Origin: an uncultured Alphaproteobacteria bacterium
GTDB taxonomy: Bacteria > Pseudomonadota > Alphaproteobacteria > HIMB59
Direction of reading: 5' to 3'
Length of the DNA stretch: 64,000 nucleotides
NCBI GenBank assembly: GCA_902527545.1
Contig: CABZPR010000004.1
Span: forward strand, 1-64,000
This document shows positions 37,610 to 46,365 of this stretch, piece after piece (the first letter of the stretch is position 1; every line of letters starts with the position of its first letter). The notes beneath the pieces are model-generated. The model had not been told where the DNA came from. It did not search any database and saw only the letters and a list, made by a program, of their open reading frames with translations. The position numbers were made by a program, and so were the translations under genes.

Positions 37610-38587
37610 ATGTCAATAATCAAAAAATTAGCATTAGTTATTGTTTCACTTTCACTTGTCGCTGTTAGTTCAGTGTCTTCTGCGAAGCCTTTTAGTCCGA
37701 AGAAGCCTATTGAGCTTATTATCCCAGCTGGTCAAGGTGGTGGAGCTGACGAAATTGCTAGATTAGTTCAAGGTGTTATCGAGAAAAACGACTACGCATC
37801 TAAGCCAGTGATTCCAATTAATAAAAAAGGTGGTTCTGGTGGTGAAGCTATGACTTATGTTAAGAAAAAAGCTGGTGATGAGCACACACTTATTATTACT
37901 CTTAACAACGTTCTAACTACACCTGTTAACCAGCCTGAGTTAGGAATTGACTTCTTTAATGACTTCACACCATTAGCAAGACTTATTACAGATACATTCT
38001 TAGTATGGATTGCAACTGAAGGTAAAAATACTCAAGGTGTAGAAACATTTGATGACTTCATCGCACTTGCTAAAGGCAATGGTCTAGTAATGGGTGGTAC
38101 AGGAAGTATGTCAGAAGACGAATTACTTCTTGGTATGATGAGAGGTCAGTTTGGATTTGATGCAAAGTACGTACCATATGACGGTGGTGGTGCTGTTGCA
38201 AAAGGTCTAGTTGGCGGCGAGTCAGATTTTACATTAAACAACCCTTCTGAGCAGATGGGATTCTATCAATCAGGTGATTCAAAAGCATTAGTTATGATGA
38301 CTCCTGAGAGAAATCCTGCATTCCCAGAAGTACCATCTTCATATGAATTAGGTTATCCTGATCTTGAATACTATATGATGAGAGCATTCATGGCTCCAGC
38401 TGGTGTTGATGCAGAGGTAGAGAAGTACTACACAGGACTTCTTCACACTGTTTATCATGATGACGAGTTCCAAACTTTCAACATCGACGATGGAAAGTTA
38501 ATGAGCTGGTTAGAGGGTTTTGGTCTTAAAGATTTCTTAGCAATCGAATATGCTAAGCACGGTGAGATCATTAAAAACTTTGACTAA
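37610..38587 (+). CDS. tctC: tripartite tricarboxylate transporter substrate-binding protein (TctC/Bug family)
   Basis: A periplasmic binding protein of 325 residues with a Sec signal peptide (LALVIVSLSLVAVSSVSSA, cleavage after SSA near residue 25). KPIELIIPAGQGGGADEIARLV and GGSGGEAMTYV are the Bug-family ligand-loop motifs. A strong ribosome site AGGAGG lies 7 bases before the ATG (37597-37602). Codon use is unlike its neighbours: 10 of 18 Phe codons are TTC, and AAC is favoured over AAT, which suggests very high expression. First gene of tctCBA; ligands of the family are carboxylates, and the specific one is unknown. Confidence 0.95.
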   Translation: MSIIKKLALVIVSLSLVAVSSVSSAKPFSPKKPIELIIPAGQGGGADEIARLVQGVIEKNDYASKPVIPINKKGGSGGEAMTYVKKKAGDEHTLIITLNNVLTTPVNQPELGIDFFNDFTPLARLITDTFLVWIATEGKNTQGVETFDDFIALAKGNGLVMGGTGSMSEDELLLGMMRGQFGFDAKYVPYDGGGAVAKGLVGGESDFTLNNPSEQMGFYQSGDSKALVMMTPERNPAFPEVPSSYELGYPDLEYYMMRAFMAPAGVDAEVEKYYTGLLHTVYHDDEFQTFNIDDGKLMSWLEGFGLKDFLAIEYAKHGEIIKNFD

Positions 38588-38606
38588 TATTTAAATTAAG
38601 AGTGAT

Positions 38607-39131
38607 ATGAGCGTAACAAACAAAATAACTGTCAAAAGAGCAGAAATTGCGGTGGCCGTTATATTAGCGTTATGCTCAATCGCTCTGATGATTAAAAGTG
38701 CTGAGAATAGAATTACATGGAACGCAGAAGAAAACATGGGTGCGGGATTTCTTCCTTTTTACCTTTCTCTTGGCATGCTTATTTGCACTGTCCTTACCAT
38801 AATTAAATTCGTTCTAAAAAGGTCACCACAATCTAAAGATGACTCTCCTTTTATTGAGGTTGAAGCATTCAAATATATTGCAGTAACAATTATTTCATTA
38901 ATTATTTTAGTTTTAGCAATAGGCTATTTGGGAATTTACTTTTCACTTATCTTTTTTTTAGCTTTTTATCTTAGATATTTTAGTTCTAAAAGTGTCCTAT
39001 TTATATCTGTATTCTCTTTAATCACACCAGTTTTAACCTTTTTATTTTTTGAATGGCTTTTAAAAATACCTTTACCCCAAGGTATTTCAGAGCCCTTATT
39101 TTATCCAGTATACGATTTTATGTATTCTTAA
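38607..39131 (+). CDS. tctB: tripartite tricarboxylate transporter small membrane subunit (TctB)
   Basis: A 174-residue protein with four hydrophobic segments, the TctB pattern: TM1 AEIAVAVILALCSIALMI, a loop with GAGFLPFYLSLGMLI typical of the family, a paired central hydrophobic block and a final TM near VLTFLFFEWLLKIPLPQG. Lies 19 bp after tctC and 28 bp before tctA. Confidence 0.92.
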   Translation: MSVTNKITVKRAEIAVAVILALCSIALMIKSAENRITWNAEENMGAGFLPFYLSLGMLICTVLTIIKFVLKRSPQSKDDSPFIEVEAFKYIAVTIISLIILVLAIGYLGIYFSLIFFLAFYLRYFSSKSVLFISVFSLITPVLTFLFFEWLLKIPLPQGISEPLFYPVYDFMYS

Positions 39132-39159
39132 TGAGATTGGTAAAGTAAAGACATAAAAG

Positions 39160-40683
39160 ATGGATGTATTTATACTTCTTCTAGAGGGAATTTTTGTATC
39201 CTTTGAACCCTTAAACCTTGGTCTTTTAGTATTTGGCTGTCTAATTGGTTTATTTGTGGGTGCAATGCCTGGTCTTGGTTCAGTTAATGGTGTTGCAATA
39301 CTTATTCCAATTACATTTATTATACCACCCACTGCAGCAATAATATTTTTAGCAGCTGTCTATTACGGCGCTATGTATGGAGGTGCCATAAGTTCCGTTA
39401 TGCTAGGTATACCTGGAGCTTCTACTGCAGTAGCTACAGTTTTTGATGGAAGACCCTTAGCTGTTAAGGGAGAAGCTATGACAGCTTTAACTGCAGCAGC
39501 AGTAGGTTCCTTCGTTGGTGGAACTGTATCCGTTATTTTATTTACTTTATTTGCACCACCTCTGGCTGAGGTAGCACTAAGATTTAATGCGCCTGAAACC
39601 TTTGCATTAATGGTAATGGCCTTTGCAACATTTGTAGGCTTAGGTGGAGATGACGTTCCAAAAACTATTTTTTCTATATTAATTGGATTAGCTTTATCAA
39701 CTATAGGCTTAGATCTAATTACAGGAAAGCCAAGATTAATTTTCTTTAATATCCCTGGATTTCTTCATGGAATTAATTTCCTTGTACTTGCTATCGGAAT
39801 TTATGGAATTGGAGAGATGCTTTGGACCCTTGAAGAAACAAAAGGTAAAGTTCAAATGTCAAAATTATCAGTCAACATGAAGGAAGTTGGAAGAGCATTT
39901 GGTGCTCTTAAAAAAACTATAATGGCAATGAACATTGGTTCATTTCTAGGTTTCTTTGTGGGAATTCTCCCTGCGGCAGGTGCCACACCGGCATCACTTA
40001 TGTCATATGGAATTACAAAACAATTATCAAAAAATTCAAAAGAATTTGGTTCAGGTGTTCCTGCTGGAGTTGTTGCTCCGGAATGTGCAAATAATTCTGC
40101 TAGTACTGGAAGTATGCTCCCTATGTTAACATTAGGTATTCCAGGATCACCTACAACTGCTATTTTACTTGGTGGCATGATTTTATGGGGACTTACACCA
40201 GGTCCTCTTTTATTTACTCAAGAACCCGAGTTTGTTTGGGGCTTAATTGGTAGTCTTTACATCGCTAACTTCTTTACACTGGTTTTAAATATTGCGTTAA
40301 TTCCAGCTTTTTTAATGGTATTACGGATACCATTTGCCATCTTGGCCCCGGTTATTTTTGTTCTTTGTGTAACAGGCGGTTATGCACCTACACAAAGTCT
40401 TCACGACGTATGGTTAATGTTGCTATTCGGTTTTGCTGGATATATTTTGAGAAAATTAGATTACCCTGTGGCACCAGCTGTTTTATCTATTGTTCTTGGT
40501 CCATTAGCTGAAAAAGCTTTAAGACAGTCTCTAATTTTATCTGATGGTAGTATGGGAATATTTTTTGATATGGCAGAAAAACCTATTGCTGCAATCATAA
40601 TGTATATTGCAATTGTACTTTTAATTATGCCAGCATTTGGCCCTCTCTACAGAAAATTTTTTAAAAAAGCACAGACTACATAA
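39160..40683 (+). CDS. tctA: tripartite tricarboxylate transporter large membrane subunit (TctA)
   Basis: A 507-residue permease with about 12 membrane segments. GAMPGLGSVNGVAILIP near the N terminus, YYGAMYGGAISSVMLGIPG and the second-half repeat NNSASTGSMLPMLTLGIPGSPTTAILLGG are TctA hallmarks. It couples substrate uptake to the ion gradient together with TctB and TctC. The GntR regulator starts immediately after the stop. Confidence 0.96.
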   Translation: MDVFILLLEGIFVSFEPLNLGLLVFGCLIGLFVGAMPGLGSVNGVAILIPITFIIPPTAAIIFLAAVYYGAMYGGAISSVMLGIPGASTAVATVFDGRPLAVKGEAMTALTAAAVGSFVGGTVSVILFTLFAPPLAEVALRFNAPETFALMVMAFATFVGLGGDDVPKTIFSILIGLALSTIGLDLITGKPRLIFFNIPGFLHGINFLVLAIGIYGIGEMLWTLEETKGKVQMSKLSVNMKEVGRAFGALKKTIMAMNIGSFLGFFVGILPAAGATPASLMSYGITKQLSKNSKEFGSGVPAGVVAPECANNSASTGSMLPMLTLGIPGSPTTAILLGGMILWGLTPGPLLFTQEPEFVWGLIGSLYIANFFTLVLNIALIPAFLMVLRIPFAILAPVIFVLCVTGGYAPTQSLHDVWLMLLFGFAGYILRKLDYPVAPAVLSIVLGPLAEKALRQSLILSDGSMGIFFDMAEKPIAAIIMYIAIVLLIMPAFGPLYRKFFKKAQTT

Positions 40684-41343
40684 ATGATCCAAAAAATAGG
40701 ACCGGTAAACCTAAAAGGTAAGGTATACGATTCACTAAAAAAATATATTTTGTCACTTAATATATATTTAAAACAAAGTGATTTTCATCTAGATGAGAGG
40801 CAATTATCTGAAAAGCTAGGAGTTAGTAGGACACCTATTCGAGAAGCTGTTGCTAAATTAGAGCAAGAGGGAATTGTTAAAACAGTTCCAAGAAGAGGCG
40901 TATTTGTGCACAGAAAATCAAAAAAAGAATTGATTGATATTGTAACTGTATGGGCAGGTCTAGAGGGTTATGCAGCTCATTTAATTATTGCTAATTCAAC
41001 TAAAGATGAGATTGAAAGTTTAAATAAGTATTGTCATTACTCAAAAGAGAACGTTTTGTCTGAACTTGATAACTACTCAAATGATAATATTAAATTTCAT
41101 AATCAAATTATGAAATTAACTAAAGTAAAATTAATGGGAGAAATTTTAGAGTCACAGTTAATTCATTTACAATACTTGAGGAAAAAATTTGTTATAGAGT
41201 CACATAGAGCTGTGAAATCAATTGATGAACACAATGACATTGTTAGATCTCTTGTCGCAGGCCAGGGATCAAAAGCAGAAAAACTTCTTAAAAATCATGC
41301 ACTTACTTTAGTTGATAAGATACAAGAAAGCATTAATTCATAA
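40684..41343 (+). CDS. GntR-family transcriptional regulator, FCD/FadR subfamily
   Basis: A 219-residue regulator. The winged helix-turn-helix reads LDERQLSEKLGVSRTPIREAVAKLEQEG at about residues 38-65, followed by VPRRGVFVHR. The C-terminal all-helical FCD ligand domain contains the metal-type residues in HNQIMKLT and HNDIVRSLVAGQ. FCD regulators sense small carboxylates. It lies between tctA and the ThDP enzyme, between two matching palindromes that I infer are its operators. Confidence 0.93.
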   Translation: MIQKIGPVNLKGKVYDSLKKYILSLNIYLKQSDFHLDERQLSEKLGVSRTPIREAVAKLEQEGIVKTVPRRGVFVHRKSKKELIDIVTVWAGLEGYAAHLIIANSTKDEIESLNKYCHYSKENVLSELDNYSNDNIKFHNQIMKLTKVKLMGEILESQLIHLQYLRKKFVIESHRAVKSIDEHNDIVRSLVAGQGSKAEKLLKNHALTLVDKIQESINS

Positions 41344-41372
41344 GGCAAAATTCTTTGCAAGACCTCTAAATC

Positions 41373-41389
41373 TGGTATACATTATACCA
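41373..41389. promoter_or_regulatory. candidate GntR/FCD operator 2 upstream of the ThDP enzyme
   Basis: TGGTATA-CAT-TATACCA is a perfect 7-3-7 palindrome, 17 bp before the ATG at 41407. It differs from operator 1 by one symmetric position in each arm. A possible -35 TTGCAA at 41355-41360 places the -10 region inside the palindrome, so binding would block the promoter. The site is immediately downstream of the regulator gene. Confidence 0.65.
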
Positions 41390-41406
41390 CCAGGGAGAGG
41401 TTAAAA

Positions 41407-43083
41407 ATGTCTACAGGATCTAACGAACAAATGATAACTGGCGGGGAGCTGGTTGCTAAAGCCCTTAAAGCAGAGGGAGTTGAGGTTATTTACACTTTAT
41501 GTGGGGGACACATTATTGATATTTACAATGGATGTCTAAACGAAGGAATTAAAATTATTGACGTACGTCATGAAGAAGTTGCCTCTCATGCAGCTGATGG
41601 TTATGCAAGAATGACAGGTAAACCTGGGTGTGCAGTTGTTACTGCTGGACCAGGCACGACACATGCATTAACAGGAGTAGCAAATGCTTTTAGAGCTGAA
41701 ATCCCAATGCTTTTAATAGGAGGACAAAGTTCACTTACACAACATAAAATGGGATCTTTACAAGATTTGCCTCACGTAGACATGATGCAACCAATTACAA
41801 AATTTGCAGCAACTGTAATGTCAACCGAGAGATGTGCAGACATGGTATCAATGGCCTTTAGGGAAACTAGAAATGGATCTTTTGGTCCATCATTTTTAGA
41901 AATTCCAAGAGACATACTTGACTCTTCAATTCCAATGAGCAAAGCCGTCTTACCAGAAGCTGGAAAATATAGTGCTTCATCAAAAACATTAGCAGACCCA
42001 GTAGATGTACAAAAAGCTGCAGACATAATTTCAAATGCAGAGAGACCATGCATACTTTTAGGTCAACAGGTTTGGACTTGCCAATCTACGAAAGATGCAA
42101 TCGACTTTGTTAAAAATATGAATATCCCTGCTTATTTAAATGGTGCTGCAAGAGGTTCAATGCCACCTGGAGACCCACATCACTTTCACAGAACTAGAAG
42201 AAATGCATTTACCAAGTCAGATTGTATTATAATTGTTGGAACACCTTTTGATTTTAGAATGGGTTACGGCAAGAGATTAAATCCTAACGCAACTGTTATT
42301 CAAATTGATATGGACTATAGAACTGTTGGAAAAAATAGAGATATATCACTTGGTTTAGTTGGACATATAGGAACAACTCTAAAGGCTATCTCTGAAGCAG
42401 GAACAAAAAAAGATCGATCAGATTGGTTTAATGAACTTCGATCTGGAGAAGAGGCAGCTTTAGAAAAATTGATGCCTACATTTACAACAGATAAATCTCC
42501 TATTAGTCCTTATAGAGTAGCTTGGGAACTCAACCAGTTTTTAAATGATGATACTATATACATAGGTGATGGAGGAGACGTTGTAACCATAAGTGCTCAA
42601 GCAGTTCAACCTAGAATGCCTGGTGCTTGGATGGACCCAGGGCCCCTTGGAACTTTAGGTGTCGGAGTACCATACGCGCTTGCAGCCAAATTAGCCGCAC
42701 CTGAAAAAGAAATTCTTTTATACTGTGGTGATGGTGCTTTTTCGATGACCGGAATGGACTTCGAGGCTTTTGTCAGACACAAAGCACCTGTTTTAACAGT
42801 TATTGGTAATAACTCTGCTCAAAACCAGATCAGATTTGGTCAAATTATGAAGTATGGTGAAGATAAAGGAAATGTTGGAAACATCTTGGGTGATGTTAAC
42901 TTTGATGAGTTTGCAAAAATCTTTGGTGGTCATGGCGAAGCTGTTAGAGAAGCAAAAGAAATCCAACCTGCACTTCAAAGAGCTAGAGAAGCTGTTAAGT
43001 CAGGTATACCTGCGATCGTAAATATTTGGGTGGATAAAGAAGAATTTGCTCCTGGTACAAAAAACCAGACTATGTACAAATAA
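41407..43083 (+). CDS. thiamine-diphosphate enzyme of the acetolactate synthase / oxalyl-CoA decarboxylase / 2-hydroxyacyl-CoA lyase superfamily
   Basis: A 558-residue ThDP enzyme. The N-terminal PYR domain holds the catalytic Glu in VRHEEVASHAADGYAR and AVVTAGPGTTHALTGVANAF; the C-terminal PP domain has the ThDP-Mg motif GDGAFSMTGMDFEAF ... NN. It lacks the YE pair of Oxalobacter oxalyl-CoA decarboxylase (here SLQDLPHVDMM), and this stretch resembles the hydroxyacyl-CoA lyase FQEFPQV. Next to an Frc homologue, a decarboxylase or lyase that makes or uses formyl-CoA is the best guess; acetolactate synthase is less likely since there is no small subunit. GAGAGG ribosome site 6 bases before ATG. 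Exact reaction unknown. Confidence 0.75.
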   Translation: MSTGSNEQMITGGELVAKALKAEGVEVIYTLCGGHIIDIYNGCLNEGIKIIDVRHEEVASHAADGYARMTGKPGCAVVTAGPGTTHALTGVANAFRAEIPMLLIGGQSSLTQHKMGSLQDLPHVDMMQPITKFAATVMSTERCADMVSMAFRETRNGSFGPSFLEIPRDILDSSIPMSKAVLPEAGKYSASSKTLADPVDVQKAADIISNAERPCILLGQQVWTCQSTKDAIDFVKNMNIPAYLNGAARGSMPPGDPHHFHRTRRNAFTKSDCIIIVGTPFDFRMGYGKRLNPNATVIQIDMDYRTVGKNRDISLGLVGHIGTTLKAISEAGTKKDRSDWFNELRSGEEAALEKLMPTFTTDKSPISPYRVAWELNQFLNDDTIYIGDGGDVVTISAQAVQPRMPGAWMDPGPLGTLGVGVPYALAAKLAAPEKEILLYCGDGAFSMTGMDFEAFVRHKAPVLTVIGNNSAQNQIRFGQIMKYGEDKGNVGNILGDVNFDEFAKIFGGHGEAVREAKEIQPALQRAREAVKSGIPAIVNIWVDKEEFAPGTKNQTMYK

Positions 43084-43099
43084 ACTTTAGGAGGAAACC

Positions 43100-44347
43100 A
43101 TGGAAGCTTTAAAAGGTGTCAAAATACTAGACATGACACACGTCCAGTCCGGACCAACTTGCACACAATTACTTGCTTGGTTTGGTGCAGATGTCGTAAA
43201 AGTTGAAAGACCAGGAGTGGGTGATGCCACAAGAGGTCAGTTGAGAGACGTTCCTGATGCAGATAGTTTGTACTTTACCATGCTAAATTCAAATAAAAGA
43301 AGTATAACATTAAATCCAAAGAAACCAGAGGGTTCAAAAATATTTACTAAGTTAATTCAAGAGTGTGATGTGATGGTAGAAAATTTTGCTCCTGGTGCTT
43401 TAGATAGAATGGGCTTTTCATGGGAAAAAATTCAAGAAATAAATCCAAGAATGATTTATGCTTCTGTTAAAGGTTTTGGTCCAGGAAAATATGAAGATTG
43501 TAAAGTTTATGAGAATGTTGCTCAGTGCGCAGGTGGATCTGCATCTACAACAGGTATGCTTGGAGAAGTTCCTTTAGTCACTGGTGCACAAATAGGAGAT
43601 AGTGGAACAGGACTACATTTAGCATTGGGTATAGTTACTGCTTTATTCCATAGAGAAAAGTCAGGAAAAGGACAAAGAGTATCTGCTGCAATGCAAGATG
43701 GAGTTTTAAATCTCTGTAGAGTTAAACTTCGTGACCAACAAAGACTCTCAAGAGGGCCCTTAAAAGAATATTCTCAATTTGGAGAAGATATTCCGTTTGG
43801 TGACTCTACGCCTCGCGCAGGTAATGACTCAGGTGGTGGTCAACCAGGAAGAATTCTTAAATGTAAAGGTTGGGAAAAAGATCCTAATGCATATACATAT
43901 TTTATAACACAGGCAGCAGTTTGGGAAAAAGTATGTGATGTTATTGGTAAACCCGAATGGAAAGAGGATGAAAATTACTCAACTCCTGCAAAAAGATTAC
44001 CAAGGTTAAATGAAATATTTGATACTATTGAGTTATGGACAATGACCAAGACTAAATTTGAAGTTATGGATATATGTAATCCTCTAGATATACCAGTAGG
44101 TCCAATATTATCTTTAAAAGAACTAGCTGAAGATCAAGGCCTGAGAGATACTAAAACTATAGTTGAAGTTGATCACCCTGAACGAGGGAAATATTTGACT
44201 GTTGGTAATCCAATCAAGTTATCTGACTCCCCAGCAAAAGTTGAAAGATCTCCGCTTCTTGGAGAACATACTGATGAGATATTAAAAGAATTTTGTCAAA
44301 TGAGTGACGATGAAATTAAGGCTGTAAGAGAGGCTGGAGCAGTATAA
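43100..44347 (+). CDS. frc: formyl-CoA:oxalate CoA-transferase-like class III CoA-transferase
   Basis: A 415-residue CaiB/BaiF-family transferase that closely follows Frc along its length: [52 protein letters not shown], the catalytic Asp in [22 protein letters not shown], a [15 protein letters not shown] loop and the C-terminal [14 protein letters not shown]. Class III enzymes move CoA between formyl-CoA or other acyl-CoAs and a free carboxylate. AGGAGG ribosome site at 43089-43094. The acceptor could be oxalate or another small acid. It forms an operon with the ThDP enzyme (16-bp gap). Confidence 0.88.
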   Translation: MEALKGVKILDMTHVQSGPTCTQLLAWFGADVVKVERPGVGDATRGQLRDVPDADSLYFTMLNSNKRSITLNPKKPEGSKIFTKLIQECDVMVENFAPGALDRMGFSWEKIQEINPRMIYASVKGFGPGKYEDCKVYENVAQCAGGSASTTGMLGEVPLVTGAQIGDSGTGLHLALGIVTALFHREKSGKGQRVSAAMQDGVLNLCRVKLRDQQRLSRGPLKEYSQFGEDIPFGDSTPRAGNDSGGGQPGRILKCKGWEKDPNAYTYFITQAAVWEKVCDVIGKPEWKEDENYSTPAKRLPRLNEIFDTIELWTMTKTKFEVMDICNPLDIPVGPILSLKELAEDQGLRDTKTIVEVDHPERGKYLTVGNPIKLSDSPAKVERSPLLGEHTDEILKEFCQMSDDEIKAVREAGAV

Positions 44348-44373
44348 GATATATTTTAATTTAAGGAGTTATA

Positions 44374-45291
44374 ATGAAAATAATTTTAATGGGGCAACAG
44401 GCATTTGGAAAAAGTGCTTTAGAGAAATTTCACACAGAAACAGATCATGAAGTTGTGGCAGTATATTGTGCACCTGACAAAGAGGGTAAACCAGTCGATC
44501 CTGTTAAAGAATACGCTCAAAGTGAAAGTTTGCCTGTCTATCAACCCTCAAATTTTAAAGACCAAGAGGTACTGGATCAAATTAAGTCTCATGGCGCAGA
44601 TTTATGTGTGATGGCTTATGTAATAATTTTCGTACCTGAAGGAGCAAGAGATATTCCCACTCATGGATCTATTTGCTTTCACCCCTCACTGCTTCCACTT
44701 CATAGAGGACCAAGTTCAATAAACTGGCCTATAATTGGTGGCTCCACAAAAACAGGTCTTTCAATTTTTTATCCAAATGATGGTCTAGATGAGGGTGAAA
44801 TATTACTTCAAAAAGAAGTTGATATTGGTCCTGATGATACTTTAGGAGATGTTTATTTTAAAAAGATTTTTCCATTAGGTCTTGAAGCGTGTGTTGAAGC
44901 TGCAAATTTAATTGAGTCTGGCAATGCACCAAAGACACCTCAAGATGACTCTAAAGCAACATATGAGTCTTGGTGTAAAAAAAGTGATGCAAGAATTGAT
45001 TGGAAAAAACCCGGTCATGAAATTTATAATTTAATAAGAGGTTGTAACCCTCAGCCCGGTGCATGGGCTGAATTCATGGGTGATGAGTATGTCTTTTTTG
45101 ACACTAAATTTATTGACGAGCAAAGTGCTGAGCATTTTCCAGGTCAAATCATATCAATTAATGCTGAAAACGTCAGAATCGCAGTTAAAGGTGGATTTAT
45201 TGAGGTATCAAGATTTAAATCAGACCAAGGTAAATTATTTGTTAAAGACATGAATACTGCAGTATTTACAGAGGGTGATTTATTCTCATAA
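44374..45291 (+). CDS. formyltransferase/hydrolase, 10-formyltetrahydrofolate dehydrogenase N-terminal-domain type
   Basis: A 305-residue formyltransferase-fold protein. ILMGQQAFGKSALEKF, HGSICFHPSLLPLHRG (catalytic His in HPSLLP), SSINWPIIGG and NDGLDEGEILLQ (catalytic Asp) match the hydrolase domain of ALDH1L1-type enzymes more than Fmt. A C-terminal domain follows (ARIDWKKPGHEIYNLIRG, PGAWAEF). It has no aldehyde dehydrogenase part. Known relatives bind 10-formyl-THF. In an operon with Frc and the ThDP enzyme it may pass formyl groups between CoA and folate or release formate; that is inference. AGGAG ribosome site upstream. Confidence 0.82.
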   Translation: MKIILMGQQAFGKSALEKFHTETDHEVVAVYCAPDKEGKPVDPVKEYAQSESLPVYQPSNFKDQEVLDQIKSHGADLCVMAYVIIFVPEGARDIPTHGSICFHPSLLPLHRGPSSINWPIIGGSTKTGLSIFYPNDGLDEGEILLQKEVDIGPDDTLGDVYFKKIFPLGLEACVEAANLIESGNAPKTPQDDSKATYESWCKKSDARIDWKKPGHEIYNLIRGCNPQPGAWAEFMGDEYVFFDTKFIDEQSAEHFPGQIISINAENVRIAVKGGFIEVSRFKSDQGKLFVKDMNTAVFTEGDLFS

Positions 45292-45300
45292 TAGCTTTTA

Positions 45301-45795
45301 GTGGCTAAACTTAATAAAGATTCACTTAAGACTTTATCGTTTATAACTTATTTCATAATACTTTTTGTATTTTGGTTTATTTTATCTGGTTACCTTAAAT
45401 CGCTCTTACTTTTTTTTGGACTGATCAGTGTCCTTTTTGTTTTCTGGATGTCGTATAGAGCAAAAGCGCTTGAGGAAGACTCTCTTCCTTTAAAAATTAT
45501 TCTTAGATTACCATTTTACTGGATTTGGTTATTTAAAGAAATATTTAAATCTGGAGTAACGACAACAACTTTAATTTGGAATGGTAAATACTCTCCTCAA
45601 CTTATAAGTGTCAAAGCATCTCAGAAGAATAGAACAGGTATCGCAAACTATGCAAACGCTATAACTCTTACTCCGGGCACAGTAACAATAGAAATAGATA
45701 AAAAAACATTTCTAGTTCATGCATTAAGTAAGAAACTATCCCAAGACTTGCTAACAGATGATATGAACAAAGTAATTACGGATTTAGATAAATGA
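45301..45795 (+). CDS. mrpE: Mrp-type Na+/H+ antiporter subunit E
   Basis: A 164-residue MnhE/MrpE protein: two N-terminal hydrophobic helices, then ILRLPFYWIWLFKEIFKSG, and the cytoplasmic part with NYANAITLTPGTVTIEID, which is diagnostic. GTG start 9 bp after the formyltransferase. First gene of the Mrp operon, overlapping mrpF by 4 bp. Confidence 0.93.
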   Translation: MAKLNKDSLKTLSFITYFIILFVFWFILSGYLKSLLLFFGLISVLFVFWMSYRAKALEEDSLPLKIILRLPFYWIWLFKEIFKSGVTTTTLIWNGKYSPQLISVKASQKNRTGIANYANAITLTPGTVTIEIDKKTFLVHALSKKLSQDLLTDDMNKVITDLDK

Positions 45796-46061
45796 TTTTT
45801 TTTGCAACATTAATTGTTCTTGGGATCTCTGTAGCATTATGTTTAGTACGAGCAATCAAAGGACCAACACCTTTTGATAGAATATTATCTATATCAAGCA
45901 TCGGGACTATTATAGCTATAGGTATCAGTGTTCATGGTTTTGCATTTGATAGACCTGATTTTGTCGATATTTCTTTGATGTATATTCTTTTGAATTTTTT
46001 AGGCACCATAGCAATACTTAGGTATTACAAAATAAAAAGAAAAAAAAGCAATGTCGTATAA
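45792..46061 (+). CDS. mrpF: Mrp-type Na+/H+ antiporter subunit F
   Basis: An 89-residue protein with three membrane helices; VRAIKGPTPFDRILSISSIGT is the MrpF/MnhF signature, and FDRPDFVDISLMYILLNFLGTIAILRYY matches the conserved second half. Overlaps mrpE (4 bp) and mrpG (11 bp). Confidence 0.93.
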   Translation: MIFFATLIVLGISVALCLVRAIKGPTPFDRILSISSIGTIIAIGISVHGFAFDRPDFVDISLMYILLNFLGTIAILRYYKIKRKKSNVV

Positions 46062-46365
46062 TTATATCGAGTTGATTTCTTTAGTCTTATTGGCAATTGG
46101 CTGCTTCTTCATTTTATCTGGGAGTCTGGGCTTAATAAAGTTACCCGATGTATTTAGTCGAATTCATGCTGCTGGTCTCATTGATACACTGGGATCGGGT
46201 TTTATAGTCCTAGCTTTAATAATTTATTCAGGTTTTAGTTTATTAAGCTTTAAACTTTTATTAATACCGTTATTTTTAATATTCACTAGCCCTGTAACAG
46301 GCCATGCAATAGCCCTATTTGCTCATGAGTCGGGGTATAAACCAAGGGGAAAAAATAAAAAATGA
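46051..46365 (+). CDS. mrpG: Mrp-type Na+/H+ antiporter subunit G
   Basis: A 104-residue three-helix protein; GSLGLIKLPDVFSRIHAAGLIDTLG and the conserved SPVTGHAIALFAHESGYKP tail are diagnostic for MrpG/MnhG. Overlaps its neighbours by 11 and 4 bp. Confidence 0.94.
   Translation: MSYNYIELISLVLLAIGCFFILSGSLGLIKLPDVFSRIHAAGLIDTLGSGFIVLALIIYSGFSLLSFKLLLIPLFLIFTSPVTGHAIALFAHESGYKPRGKNKK

Noticed and set aside
43004-43016. AGGTATACCT palindrome inside the ThDP enzyme gene as a third operator
   Set aside because: It encodes the conserved Gly-Ile-Pro and lacks the CAT spacer and the 13-bp core; a similar GGTATACC occurs over Gly-Ile-Pro codons in tctA at about 39407, so it is a codon coincidence.
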